From NCBI GenBank assembly GCA_014549065.1, contig JACDOX010000325.1:310001-374000 (forward strand): a stretch of DNA of 64,000 nt, written 5' to 3'. Both the position numbers and the translations under genes were made by a program. The notes beneath the pieces were generated by a model that was not told where the DNA came from, searched no databases, and saw only the letters and a list, made by a program, of their open reading frames with translations. Positions 11,201-23,960 of the stretch are shown here, piece by piece. How positions within the stretch are numbered: position 1 is the first letter of the stretch; each line of letters begins with the position of its first letter. The stretch is from Cardinalis cardinalis (lineage: Eukaryota > Chordata > Aves > Passeriformes > Cardinalidae).

Positions 11201-14200
11201 GGATTTAGAGGTTTTGTTTAATACACTGTGCATGTTCTATACTACAACTGCAAATAAACATTAACTCTGTAGTAAAACATCCTTGAATGAGCAGAAGTAT
11301 TTATTCAGACAGCGCCTGCCTTCCTCTCTAAGCAAAGACAACTCTTAGTGAAGATGCTTAACTGTGTAAAAGCTGCACTCATGCTCAAAACACTGAATAT
11401 AAATTGACTGAAATTAGACATTAGACTCAATACCTCTGTTCCACATGGCTTCTCTTGCTAATCAAGGGCTCTGATGCCACATGGACCGAGCTTCCTGGTG
11501 GCCAGAAGCCAAGCAGGATAAGGATTATCTGGGTGATAGCAAAAGGATGCAGTGTTTTTTCAGAGAAGGTTGCAGAAGGTCATCCTTATATTTACAGATA
11601 CCATACAATGCCTTGTGTACCCAACTTCACAGCTTTCCCTTGTCAGCTTCAAAAGGGGGAAAAAAATCCACCCAGTTTCATTAATTGCCAAGGTTCTTGT
11701 CTAAGGGAACTAGAAAAGCAAAGTGAGCAATCGCATTTGCTTATCCCATCTGTCAGGAGCAGGATTTGGAATAGACAACTACCATGAAACCACCAGCAAA
11801 ATACCAATTCCTTCAATTCATACAGTATTAAAAATCACCTGCAGACTGAGTTAGCAAAAATCCTTTGCATCATCTTCAAGTGCAGCAACCAAAAGAATTC
11901 TTTCATCAAGGTAGTTTTCATGAACAGCTTCCTAATTAAGGTAAGGACAGAGCAAGATCAAGGAAAAGCAGCTCTTTAAATAAATTTCCACATTTTAAAC
12001 AATAGTTTAAATATTTCACATCAGTCTTCTTCCAATGAATTATGCAGCTTTGCACAGATCTCTGAAAACAGAAAAACTATTTAAAACTTTCATTAAGAAG
12101 CTCTCAAGAAGCATTAAAACAGATTATTTTCAAGACCTCAATACAAACAAGCTTCTTTCATTTACTATTGCACAAAAACCTAGTTAAATTTAACTGTCTT
12201 TGCAGACTGTGGAGAAGTGGAGTACGTGGGACACATTTAATCATTTTTGTCTGTATTCATAGTGATTTCCTCTAATCTCGAGGTTTCTTTGCAGTTCATC
12301 TGAATGGCTTTGCACCCTAGGAACTACAGGAAATTCTACGGAAACCTCTCTGTCTCACTAACTTTGTAAACTGCTCCGTTACATTTACTCCTACCAAAAG
12401 CCAAACACCACAGGATCGCAGTGTTACTTCTTTGAAATTCATAAATTCTTTAATTGCCAAGGGACATAAGGGTACGCTTTAACTGAACAAACACAGCAGG
12501 TTTTGCAAAAAAGGCCAACGTGAAGAAAATAGTATCTACTTTTTATATTACAAAGTCACTACTGCTTAAAAATGGCAACAACCTATCTTTTTTTTAAGAA
12601 ACACTTAAAACTTCCATACCAGGCACAGTAAGAGAATTCTTGATTTTGCTAAGAATGGAATGTAAACACAACATCCAAATGTAAGGGGGCCTCATTTTCA
12701 GAAACACNGGGACCCAAAACAGCTCATTTCTTTCAAGAATACACTAGGAGAAGATGATCAGATGTATATACATAATCATTTTCCTACCATTAAGTACACA
12801 GGTCCTCCTTTTAATGCTGTTAAGAATTGCAGACCAACACCACCATACAGCTATNTGGAATAGTCTTCAGGTTTTGTATTTGCATCTACCATCTGGCTTT
12901 TGCCTGAGCTGGGGCAACACCTCCATCAAATAAGGACAACAAATAGCACCTGACACCATATGAATCTCCTTAATGCTTATCACTGAATCACTACAATATG
13001 CTCCAAGTCAACAGAAAAAGAAGCTTCCATACTGGATTACATCATACATACATTTGAGCAGTGCTTAAGGAGTTCCGTATCCTCACATCAAGTAAGCTAC
13101 TCTGCATCAAACCATCTGTCTTGTCCCTCTGCCTCACTCCAAGAGAAGGAGCATCATCTTGTTCCCTCATGTTCTTCCCCTTAAGGGTTATCTGTTATTT
13201 AGAAAGCTTGAAGAGGCATCACAACAGGACTTTTGTTACCTGATTTTAAGACCTGTGCCCTGATCAAACTATACAGTACAAAATACCCTTTAAATGAGCA
13301 TCCTTACTCTTCAGCAGCTGAATGCACTTATTTGGGGCATCAGAAAATACACTGAACAAGGCCTCAAAAGCATGACTGAATGCTTTTGTACTAGTGAACA
13401 TGTTGGCAAGCAGTAGATGCATATAACCAAGCAGCTTAACTATCCTCACAGAAAACTGCCCAGATGACATGGCACCAGGAGGCACCTTGGAGGAAGTTAT
13501 GTGACTTACTGCCACCCACAAAGAAGCCTACAACAAAGTGCTTTGAGATAATGGCAAACCCACCCCCCCGAATGGTCTAAAGCATCACAGGCACATCCCT
13601 TCTCTCCCTGTCCCCCAGAGGTCAGTCATGCTGGCTGACACACAGCACTATGTCCCATTCACTCAGGGATGTGATCAATGTAGTAGAAATCTGTGCCATC
13701 TGCTGTCTACAGACCATCCAAGGGCACAGGCACTCTTCCAGCCACACACACATTGCTCTCANGGAAGACTTCCAAACAAAACCAGTGCCTTCATGTTTAC
13801 ACATCTTGTTTGTCAATACTGCTTTGTTTCTCCAAGAACCTGGCAAACCAATGGGCTCAAAGGATGCTTGCTAATGCAAAGCTGCTCCTTTTAGCAGGAG
13901 ACCTACTCATTGTAATTCAAACATTCCATGTGTATCTGGNTGATCTGTGAGGGAAACTTTTCTAGATATTCTAGAAAGTTTGTTTCTAAACCATACAACA
14001 GTTTTAGATACATGTGGAGAGCATTCCATTTTTTTTCTCCCGGCTATTTGTTTTACTCAAGACAAAGGTTTACATGAAAGAAGGTTCAAAGAAAACACTT
14101 CAGAGTTTTCTCACGTACTTCTGTAGGACAACCTCAACCTGGCATTCAGCCATCAAGTGACCAAAGTTTGCATCAGAAGGTGAACAGCAGGGGTCCCAGG

Positions 14201-17200
14201 GAGGATGTGGATAGAGAGAGAGGTGCTCATCCTACTGAAGTGTAACAAAAATTTATCCAACATTTCTGGGATGAGACCAGCAAAGATTGAGCTTGTTACC
14301 CTCCAGGTGGCATGCAGGAAAGGCAAAATTGTCAGTTGTAGTGAAAGGTGCTGTGTGGATCTATTCAGATAATGAATGCTATGTCTTCCCACAACTCTTT
14401 TCAAAGCTATTTCCCCAAAGATGCAGGTGCCAGACACCTATTTACCTATTTTTAATGAATTTCATANTACAAGAATGCCAAGCTTTTCTTTACCTCTCCA
14501 TGCACCCATGCTAACATACATATGGTACATTGAAGATGACCATATCTCATAAAGTAAGGAGTATTTTATGTCATCTTGCAGAAAACAGTCTTCTTAGTAT
14601 TTTTTTTAGATAAAAGCAGTAGCTAGGATCACCACTATCTCTTGAACAGCATCTAGAATCATTTGAGTACAATCATTTAATGTGTGAACTCAAATGCCTT
14701 TCAGACCTACGGCAATTCAGTTTTCCTTTAAGGACACACAGAAATAAGTGTGCGATCCCACTGGATCACCCTATGCCCTCAATGGCTTAATTGTTCTGTG
14801 CTTCACTGATGTAGAATCACAATGATTGTACAGTATCATGCTCCTTCCTTCCTCCTTTCGGGGAAGCTAGTGATTTGTAAATATAATTGAAGTGAGTGTT
14901 TAACTTTTCACATCAAACTGGGAAAAGTTCACCAGGTTGAAGCTCCATGATCCTAATGACATTCTGTAGAAGGTGGCCAGGAATACAGGGACTGGCTGTC
15001 CCAGATGTCCACAGGAAAATAAACAGAACATCTGTGTTTTATGCACTCTATTTTACAATCTTCTCCATCTCCATGTATCTGTGCTTTCCTAAAGTCACAG
15101 AAGTTAATAACAAGGTTAAGAGCATCTCTATAAGGTAGTTCTTTATTTTGCCTATGTTTATTCACAGCTTGAGGAAAATCCTAATAAAAATGCATCCTAC
15201 AATACAACTAGCTAGACTAGTACTGCAAGACACTGAATTAAATTGTCTGTCTTTCTCTATAATGCATAGCAGGGCTGAATAAAACAAATTGTTCTTGCTG
15301 ATGCCATGCAGTTAAAGTGCAAATTTCAAAGTAGATTCCATAAGTGTTGTGTCATTCTCCTGTGAAGGACTAAAACTCTAAAAATGCCATGTAACAAGAG
15401 GTAGAGGTTTAGTTGCACTGTCCCTCCTAGTTTAAAGCATGCAAAGAACAGTCCTTTGGGGCCTTGAGTTTTGCCTCTGGCATAATTTTTGTTTGATCTC
15501 ACCCAATCTACTTGAACTTGGTTTGCAGCCTTTTTTGCCAAAGCATAAGATGAATGATTATGCGTAATGTTGCTTATAAAACACTATAGCAACATATCCA
15601 AACAGTCCTGAAAACAGATATCAGGCATGAAAACTGACTAAAACACAGATATAAGCACAAGTCCCAGCAGAAATTCTTCGGCAAACTTACCCTATTGTGA
15701 GAAGGATGAAAATTGGAAAGGTCTTTTAACTGCAGAAATATTGATAAATGGAATATTCAAATATGGTTTTACAGAACAAGAATGAACATACTGATGTTAA
15801 GATTACTGGAAACCGTGTGGTGGCTGCACCAACACATTCTGAAATGAAAAGGTTTGCTGAAATCCATTAGAAAAGCTTGACTGAAAAATGGAGACGCTAT
15901 TAAGGCAACATCAGCCTCTATCAGATCCACTGACCATGCATCATTCAGTTAACTCATCATTGACATTGACATTGTTTTGTGGAACCATTTTCAACCAGTT
16001 CATCATTTTAATGGATGACTTTTTACTGGTATCAATAACACTTTACAGAGAGAGATGGAAACAAAGGCAGACCTTTGGGGTAACCAGCTCAGGGAACAGT
16101 ACTACAGCAGCTGAAAGGCTCAGAAAGAAACCTTCAGTTTCCCTGTCAGCAATCATCAAGTACATTGTGGAACAGCTGGCAAGACATTCTATTGCATCTC
16201 ATCACTTCTTTTTCTGGCCTTCTCCCTTATAAAATTATTTCCTCTTGATATCACCAGGCACACAATAACGAGGCTAAAAAATTAAGCTTGCTGTCTAAAG
16301 CAATCTTCTCCACTTCTTTTCTCCATCTGGAGGTCAAGCCAATAAAGGAATATTGCAACATTTTCAGAGAGTTTTTATCATTATTTCTTAAGAAAAGAAA
16401 GTTCTTTTTAACTCTCATTTGAGCAACTTTCCCATGAATTGAGAATACTTAAAAAAACAAGGCAGCTAGAATTTCTATATCTCTGTCGCTATATAGGTTA
16501 TGGCGAATTACATTTCTTACGCCAGTAAAAATAAATCTGTTAAGGATCTTACTTATCTCACATAGAAAGACTGCAAGTTATGAGTAAAAGGTGACAAGCA
16601 ACAGAGAGAAATACAAGTATGCCAGACACTGAACAGGAATGTCTTATTCTTAGATTTGTTCTAATTCTTCAAGCTTCAGAGTTTCATATTTTGTGTGGAC
16701 AGAAAGAGTGGGGAAATACTTCATAGTGGATCATCAGGGGTATAAAGGTTATGGTATCCACTATTCAGTTTAATTTTACTTCACATACATTACACAAAAG
16801 GAAGGGGAACTGTGCTTTGTTTTTTTTAAAGAATACGAAAAGGCTTTTATCCCCAAACCTCATGAACAGCTATGAGCTACACAGTACAATACAATATAAT
16901 GACTACAAATACAATCCTTCAGACTGAAGAAAAGTAATTTTTTAATGCTCATCAGCAATAATAGCTATCATAAGGACANTACTAAGTACTTCCTCAGAAA
17001 CATTTCAGTTCAGCATAATCAATATGTGTGTTTCCCCTTCTAGCTAAAGAAATGCAATCCTTCAGATTAGAGGAAGTCTTAAGACTTAGTCACAGGAGGT
17101 TAAGAGGCCAAGCAAAAAAAATCCTTTCACATAAAGTAATCAAATCTTTCCTTTGTATTTCAAAGTATAATGTGATGCTAGCATAACATTGAATCCTTCA

Positions 17201-19527
17201 GTACCATGGTAAGTCAGATTACTTATATAGACACAAAGACTCACCTCTGAAATAACCCAGAAGTAAAATATCTTCACCCCAAGTGNACAGCCTTGGTTAT
17301 CATGGCCACCACCAAGATTCAGGGATGGAACCGCAGAACATTGCACAGTTTAACAGGTCTGCAGCAGGGACTGCAAGTACCCTCCAGCAAAGCTTTCACC
17401 AAGACACCTGAAGTCNTTAGTCTGTTTTAAAACTTGAAGAGACTTGACAAAAATTATCTCTTATAGTCACCATGGAGACTAAGAAAGATTTAAGAACCAA
17501 TGGCAGACCACAGACACCCTAAAACCCTTCCCAGATAACCCACTGCATTAAAAAACAGGTGTTATCATTTTAAAGATGCATATGAAGGCAAGCAAACTTT
17601 CTCCAAAACTCCGATTTAACCAGCCACTTTTATACTGTTCTACAGTTAATTCTCATCTTAATACTCAGGATTAATTGAATAATTCACCAACATGATGATT
17701 CATCTACAGGTAGTCATTCAGCTTCTCTTTCTTAACCTCACCTGAAGAGCATTTCTATGGTTGTTTAGAGGGTGTTAGTTTGCTTTGGTTTTTTGGTGTT
17801 TGTAATTTTTTTTAAGTTTCTTTCCTTAACCAGTGGTAGACTGTAGACTGGAAAAGGTACCACTAGATCATGAGAAACTGCCATTTTTTATCAATGTGTC
17901 CCCAGAACAGAAAATGTTTGGCTACAGCATGATGTGACACTTTTGGTTTTGGCTCAATATAACAATCTTTCAGCCACTGTTTGAAATTACAGAGAAACAA
18001 CTAGCAGGTCAAAGTTCAGCTGTAAATTAACACTCACTTTAATAAAAAATAACTTTAAATAATGACATCAGCTAAGCCACTCTCTTGTAGACATCTTCTC
18101 ACACCTGCAAATATAAAATACACAACAGATGTCGAAGAAACCAGACTAACTTCCTCTTCCCTCACCACAAGTGAAATACTGAGATTCTACAGGAGAACTT
18201 ACACACTGTCACTTTGCTGTAAACTAATTCCACTCGTATCTTTTCTAAATATTTTTTCTGCTGGCATGTATATATATACATATAAAGAAATCGAACTTGC
18301 ACAAAAAGCAGGTCTGAAAACATTCATATGGTTCTGCTTCAATTACAGTATGGAACAGGAAAACTAGAGAAGCAAAGGAGCTCTAACCTGGTGCAAAACC
18401 TGTTCACTCACTTGACAATCAGTCAAGGAATAAATATACTTTACTGATTCCAAAGAGAACTGGACTTCACAGTGTGTAGCTGATAGTAATTAAAAGCTGG
18501 GTGGATGTCTTGAGTTACAAACCAGTGAGAAGGAACCCACAGCTCCTTCTGGATGTTCCTGGCAAACAACTCATCAGCATTTAAAAGAAAGTCTTTTGTT
18601 ACCTCAATTCCTACAGAAGACTGAGGGACATGTCAACCTACCTGAACCCAGCCTGACATCTGAGACTGGTCTCTGACAGTAAACAGGTTTGGAATTTTGT
18701 TGCAGAGGTTTTGTTTGCTTTTTTTTAATTAAGAAAACCCTATGCAATACCATTGGCTTTTCAATTAAAATACCACACTGAGGACAATCCTTACTTTATA
18801 AAAATGAGGTGTTGGTGGAGTATGTCAGCACACACACAAAAAAAGCCCTTCTTGTTATTTTTGTATCTTATTATTGTATTGTATTGAATTGCACTGAGTA
18901 CTTCGGGGGTTTTTGTTGCTAGCCCTAAACAAAGTCAAACAAGATTCTGTAGGATTTAAATCACAAAGGGAAAGGGTGAGTCAAAAATTGCACACATTAC
19001 TGTCACTGACATTTGTTAGAGGAACATGCTTACAGAAGTTTCTTCAAGTCTCAAAATCTTCAAATCTAAGACTTCAGGAATATAAATTCTAAAGATAACA
19101 AGCAATGTGTAAAAGACAGACAAATGCTGACAGGCTCTAAGTCACTAGTATCTTCCTTTTCTTTGCAAGCTCTTATCATTTTGCATGTCAGGGTTCTCTG
19201 GTTTCAAACACTGACCTCTTAAACCAACAGGTAAATCACAAGTAAGCTCTGACATCTTCAACGTCCACTCCCCAATGTTTGGTTCAAAACAATTCTGCAT
19301 GGTGCAGAAGAACACAGCATTAGTTTGAAATCATTAATTCCAAAACAATCACCCTAACTGAGAAAATGAATCAAACAGATACCAAATCCATTTCCAGCTA
19401 CTCCTTTTTAACCCAAAGGTACCAGAAGTATCTGAACAACTTTTAGTTTTCCCTAGAAGAGGGGGACGGCAATGAAGCAGGAAACCTCCACATTACTACA
19501 TTTCACTTCTAACCCTGTTCTATGTAC
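5211..19527. other. Unique intronic sequence with minor simple repeats
   Basis: Fourteen kilobases without a recognisable gene. Small items: three GAAGTTC copies at about 6847-6897; an aggaggaggagg run at about 6488; a T/C-rich stretch at 9577-9605; (CAAA)n at 10605; three tandem TTGACA-type hexamers near 15957-15975; an alternating TA stretch at about 18268-18280. Reading frames here are short and resemble no family I know. Confidence 0.7.
10605..10624. repeat. (CAAA)n microsatellite
   Basis: About five CAAA units in a row, short and probably of little variability. Confidence 0.85.
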
Positions 19528-19640
19528 AGAATCACAGAATTTCTAGGTTGGAAGAGACCTTTAAGATCATCAAGTCCAAACCATGTTCTAACACCTCAAC
19601 TAGATCATGGCACCAAGTGCCACATCCAGTCTTTTTTCTT
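19528..19640 (-). mobile_element. CR1 LINE fragment, 3' end
   Basis: It begins with agaatcacagaatttctagg, the reverse complement of the CR1 terminus, followed by ttggaagagacctttaagat and catcaagtccaaaccatg, then a subfamily-type stretch about a 'cacctcaactagatcatggc' block, and stops at cacatccagtctttt. It is heavily 5' truncated (about 113 bp kept) but less diverged than the copy at 58.1 kb, so probably younger. It has the same orientation as GMDS. Its subfamily wording looks unlike the common chicken CR1-F form, but I cannot assign a subfamily. Confidence 0.9.
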
Positions 19641-20640
19641 GTTCCCCGAGCTAGAAGCTTCAGTAGAGACCTCTGTTTACTTTCACAGGCAGCAATGGCA
19701 GAAGTGGTTTAATCAGAGTCAGTACCTCCCTGACCAGCTCATCACAGGCACCCTAGTCACAAAACCAGCAGCGACTTTAATCCCACAAAGCTTTCAGGCT
19801 TTGGAAAGGCAAAAAGCAGCAGCAGGATGAAAGAGGTCTCCATCTATAGACTTCAAATATCATCATTAGAGCCTTCTGTATTTGGGTACTTAATTTCCAA
19901 GGAAAAGTCAAAGTTATAATGATAATGGCATTCAATCTCACTGTAAATAAGACTAAAGGTTAACACAGTTGGAAATCTGCAAGCTAGGGATGCCAGGTCT
20001 TGTTATTTTTCTCCTTTTTTTTAGCATTCAATTTAGATTACTGATTAGAATCACCAAAGTACAGCATCCTCTTTCACATCCTGTAAGAAAATTTACAGTT
20101 CTTTCAACCATTTGCACTGTCATTTTTAGAATACAGTCTGCATCCACAGTAATTAGTATTGTTAGCATAGACATCAACTAAATCTCAACTTTTAATTATT
20201 TTCCCAGGCATAGGTTCTAACAGGTTTATCTGTTAGGAAGGAGTTGCTTTATTTATGCAGTGTTTGAAAAAATGATTGATTTGACTTAGCCACACACCAG
20301 TGCAGCATGCATAATGCTCTGATGCAGCAGCTACTCCTGGGATATAAAACAAGTCCCCCTGAAGGAATTTATTATAATTTACCAACCTGCTTCTGGCCAT
20401 TAAAAGTAGTCTATTGAACAAGATTTTGGGCTGGTGCATTAATTTAGNTAACACAAACACACCTGGCCAGCCTATAAAGGAGATTCAGCTTCCACCCCAG
20501 AGGAGGGGGATCCCTCACTATTTTTCCTAAAGGCTTCCCCAAAATACCAAGGTTCATATGCATGAGCTGCTCATAGAAGCCAAATTTCTTTCTCCATATT
20601 GTTCTTCCCTCCCCTTCAGAAAAAGTTTGTTATGTCCTAA

Positions 20641-20790
20641 AGAACTAATTTTTTGAAAAAAGCTAATTAGCATAATTATTTATTAACCCTTAGCAATTAA
20701 TAGTATCTGTTTAACTCCAAGAAAGAGACTGTATAATTTTAGGCCCGCTGCCATGCAAATGGTTTCACAAAACTGGTTTGGTTTTTTGGC
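20641..20790. promoter_or_regulatory. AT-rich block with homeodomain and octamer motifs (candidate enhancer)
   Basis: Within 150 bp there is GCTAATTAGC (palindromic homeodomain-type site, 20662-20671), further TAATTA and CAATTAATAG cores, and a perfect octamer ATGCAAAT (20753-20760) beside a small GC-rich island. The density of developmental transcription-factor motifs resembles vertebrate conserved noncoding elements. Conservation cannot be tested from one sequence, so function is inference. Confidence 0.35.
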
Positions 20791-23700
20791 CCCCCTCTTT
20801 TGAACTTGCTTCACAGCCAGCTTCAAAGCTTTTTTTGTCAGAGCAAAAATTTCAGCACTTTTAGGTTACTGAAATAAGCTGAGCTATCCTGTGAAGAAGG
20901 CAAAAGGAGAACCATTTTCTTCCAATGAGTTTACTATTGCACCACTTGAGAACATAAGCTTGCAAATCACTTCCATGTTGCTAATCCTAAATATTCTAAC
21001 TATTCTGTGAATGGTATACAGTGAATCTCCCCACTGGAATTGGAATAAAAAGAGAGGAGAAAAAAAAGTACAGCTCACATAGTAGCCATTGTTTGAACGT
21101 CAAAAGTGGAAGTCAGCACTGGCGTAACTCAATCTGCCAAACTACTAGTTTATCTTGATGAAATTTAGTTAAATCATCAGACTGCTTTGAAAGGGTGTGC
21201 TAAGAATATTAAAACCAAAAATATTCAGCAGCAGCTTCCAGAAAATATCTTCCAGAAGACTAAATTCTGATTGTAGACACAGCTTTAGATGGAAATTTAA
21301 ATGCAGCTATGTCTTGCAAGGCCAAAAAAACACCGTTAGTTAGGAAACTTAAGTCTTACTAAAGAAACATACATACGAAATTAATTTTTTTTATCCCTAC
21401 ATAAAAGAACATGTTTGACAAAGGAAGGGATTGTTTCTGAAACTACTGATACCATGTCCTGATAAAAGACTAATATAAATATTACTAGTTAAGTTTTCAC
21501 CAAGGCGGATATGCTAGAGAGAAGAAAGCACAACACTCTTAAAATGCAAAATAAAATTAATATATAATTATATAACAGTCTTCACAGAACAGCAATGTCA
21601 GGACTACAATTCTCAAACACATAAGCAGATGGAGATCATCTTTTAAAAGTGTTTATATTCAATATGAAAGCTGAAATGCTTCACTTTTAAGCAACCAGGG
21701 GTTAAGTTACAAGGAAGCACCAGGAACATTTTCATATGCTCCAAAAGAAGAACAACCAATTCTTCAGTGACTTACAGCCACTAGTATTAGATTTGGTAGA
21801 TCAGTACAAACTTTAAGAAGTGAGACAGCAAATCATCAGAAAGGTTGTCAGGTAAAAAGACTTCATAAATGCATCTGTATTATTCTCAACCTTAATTACC
21901 ACGTTTACAATAGCCACTGTATTTAAAAACCCACTGCCAGCCGTCCTTCTTGGCAGTATTTAATTTTACTGCAGCTTACACTTTTCACCTGGTCTTTTCA
22001 GGGGACAGTTTCCAGTGTGGCAGACTGCAGGATGATGAGAACTGGGCATCAGTCAGTTCAGGAGGAAGGGAAGGCTCAAACCCACCAGCAAAGAGGGAGC
22101 CAAGTGGTGGTGGCTGGTGTTGTGACAGCAAGCAAATATTTTGCTTTTCCTTAGCGAATGAGGTGGGGTGGGAAGGAATCCGACACATTTGTCAACTCAA
22201 ACTAGAAAACAAGAACATTCCTCCCCAGGAACAGGTGTACCAAAGATATTGCACTAACAAAGTTGCAAATTCTCCTCCAGCCCCAGCGGGCAAAGACAAC
22301 TGCCACAGTACAAACAGACATTTAAAGTCTGAGTGAGCACTTGGCAGGGATGGAAGCAGCTGAGTTTATTCTGTGCTGTTGATTCTTTTCTGCAAGCCAT
22401 AATGCAAGTGAAGCTTTTTCTGAGGAGAGTTAGAACACATGCACTCATAGCTCAAGAGCTGGCCCTTCAAAACTGCATGGGCTGAGGCAGCCAGAAGGCA
22501 TCCAGAGGAACACCAGGAAACAGCCCACTTTACAATGGGGAGAATAAAGGGAAAAAAAACAAAAGGCAGAAGCTGGCCAACTGGGGCTAGAAACCAGCAA
22601 AAGATGGGTGGCAATTGCAACAAAATTTTGGGAGAAGACTCTCCTTAGAAATCTGGAATGTCAGTGAAAGCCACCCTGAATTTTTGTCTCTGAAAAGAGA
22701 GAATTGTTTGTTTAGAACTGTCTCTAAAGCAGCTAAAACAATGCTGCTACATGAAAAGAATGGGAGAAGCTGCATAGGTCACAGATTCAAGTTGTCTCAA
22801 GTTACATTATGAACACCAGCTCTGAAAAGACTCACAAAAATAGCTACCTTGAACCCTCTTTGCCTTTCATTTTCTCATGTTCTTAACTTGAATGTATTCC
22901 CCCAAATTCTTCCTGTGACAGTAAGACAAAGTGCTGACGTTGCTATGGCCANGTTTGGCACTGTTGAATCAATAATCTTCCAGCTTATTCCAGAGAACAC
23001 AGACCACATAGAACTTGTTAAAAAAAAAAAAATCTGCTTTGGTGTCCACTGACACAATTGCAAGGAAAACATCATCCTTATTTCCAAAGCATCCACACAA
23101 CTCACAGCTTCAGACAGCTACAAGTTTTATCTATAGCATCATCAAACTTCACCCAACATTACACTATTCTCTTGAGTTGCAGTAGAAAAGAAAACCTTCC
23201 CCTATAGCTTTAGCTAAAGCAAAGTATAGGACTATTATCCAGTTCCCACAAGAGGAAGGTAATTACAAAACTTCTCTATTTGTAGCAAAGATTCTCCTTT
23301 CTTTCCACAAGCCTAAGTGTTCTTGACCACTTTACAGACTCTCCAATTCCTATCCTTCTCTAGTCAAAATGCGTTGTGTGAGTACAGGACATTTAAAATT
23401 CCAAGTAGATGTCCAAACCAGAACCCAGAACTATCCCTATATCTATCTACATATATATCTATTTGAGAATTCCTTGTAGAGGAACAGCTCAGAGCCAAAT
23501 CAACCCATCTGATATTGTTTTGTGTCTCAACCATACAAAAAAGTCATCCTAACAAAGTCCACATTGACCAAAAAAAACCCTCAAATCTGTAAAATGGAAA
23601 TACCGTTTTTACTTAAAGTCAGTCAAGTAGGATTACAGGTTTTAAGGTAGTGTCAAAGCTGTAGCATTTCCTATATATTACTCACAAACAGGGTTTGACT

Positions 23701-23900
23701 ATTTACCCTGTCTTCCCACAGTGGAACAGCACAAACACCAAGAATCTGTTCTCCAAGACACATTGTACTTGTGACTACAGTGTCACAGGCAAAATGTGTC
23801 AGGACCCCAGGTAACATTTAAAGCCTGACTCAAAGCTTAATAAAATAGGTGACCACAGAGTATGGACAAAAATGGATAAAAGTTATTTTAAACATGTCAC

Positions 23901-23960
23901 TAAAACAAAAAAACAAACAAACCCAAAACCAAAGCAAACCACAACACAAGACAACAATAA
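23901..23960. repeat. A/C-only low-complexity stretch
   Basis: About 60 bp composed almost entirely of A and C on the plus strand (aaacaaacaaacccaaaacc and similar). It is simple sequence without a clean unit and produces a spurious Lys/Gln/Thr-rich reading frame. Confidence 0.75.

Noticed and set aside
10797..11264. 155-codon open frame, plus strand
   Set aside because: It contains an ambiguous base and is rich in Phe, Lys and Ile as AT-rich random sequence is; no family is recognised.
21950..22336. 128-codon open frame, plus strand
   Set aside because: No domain or conservation signal; no flanking exon signals.
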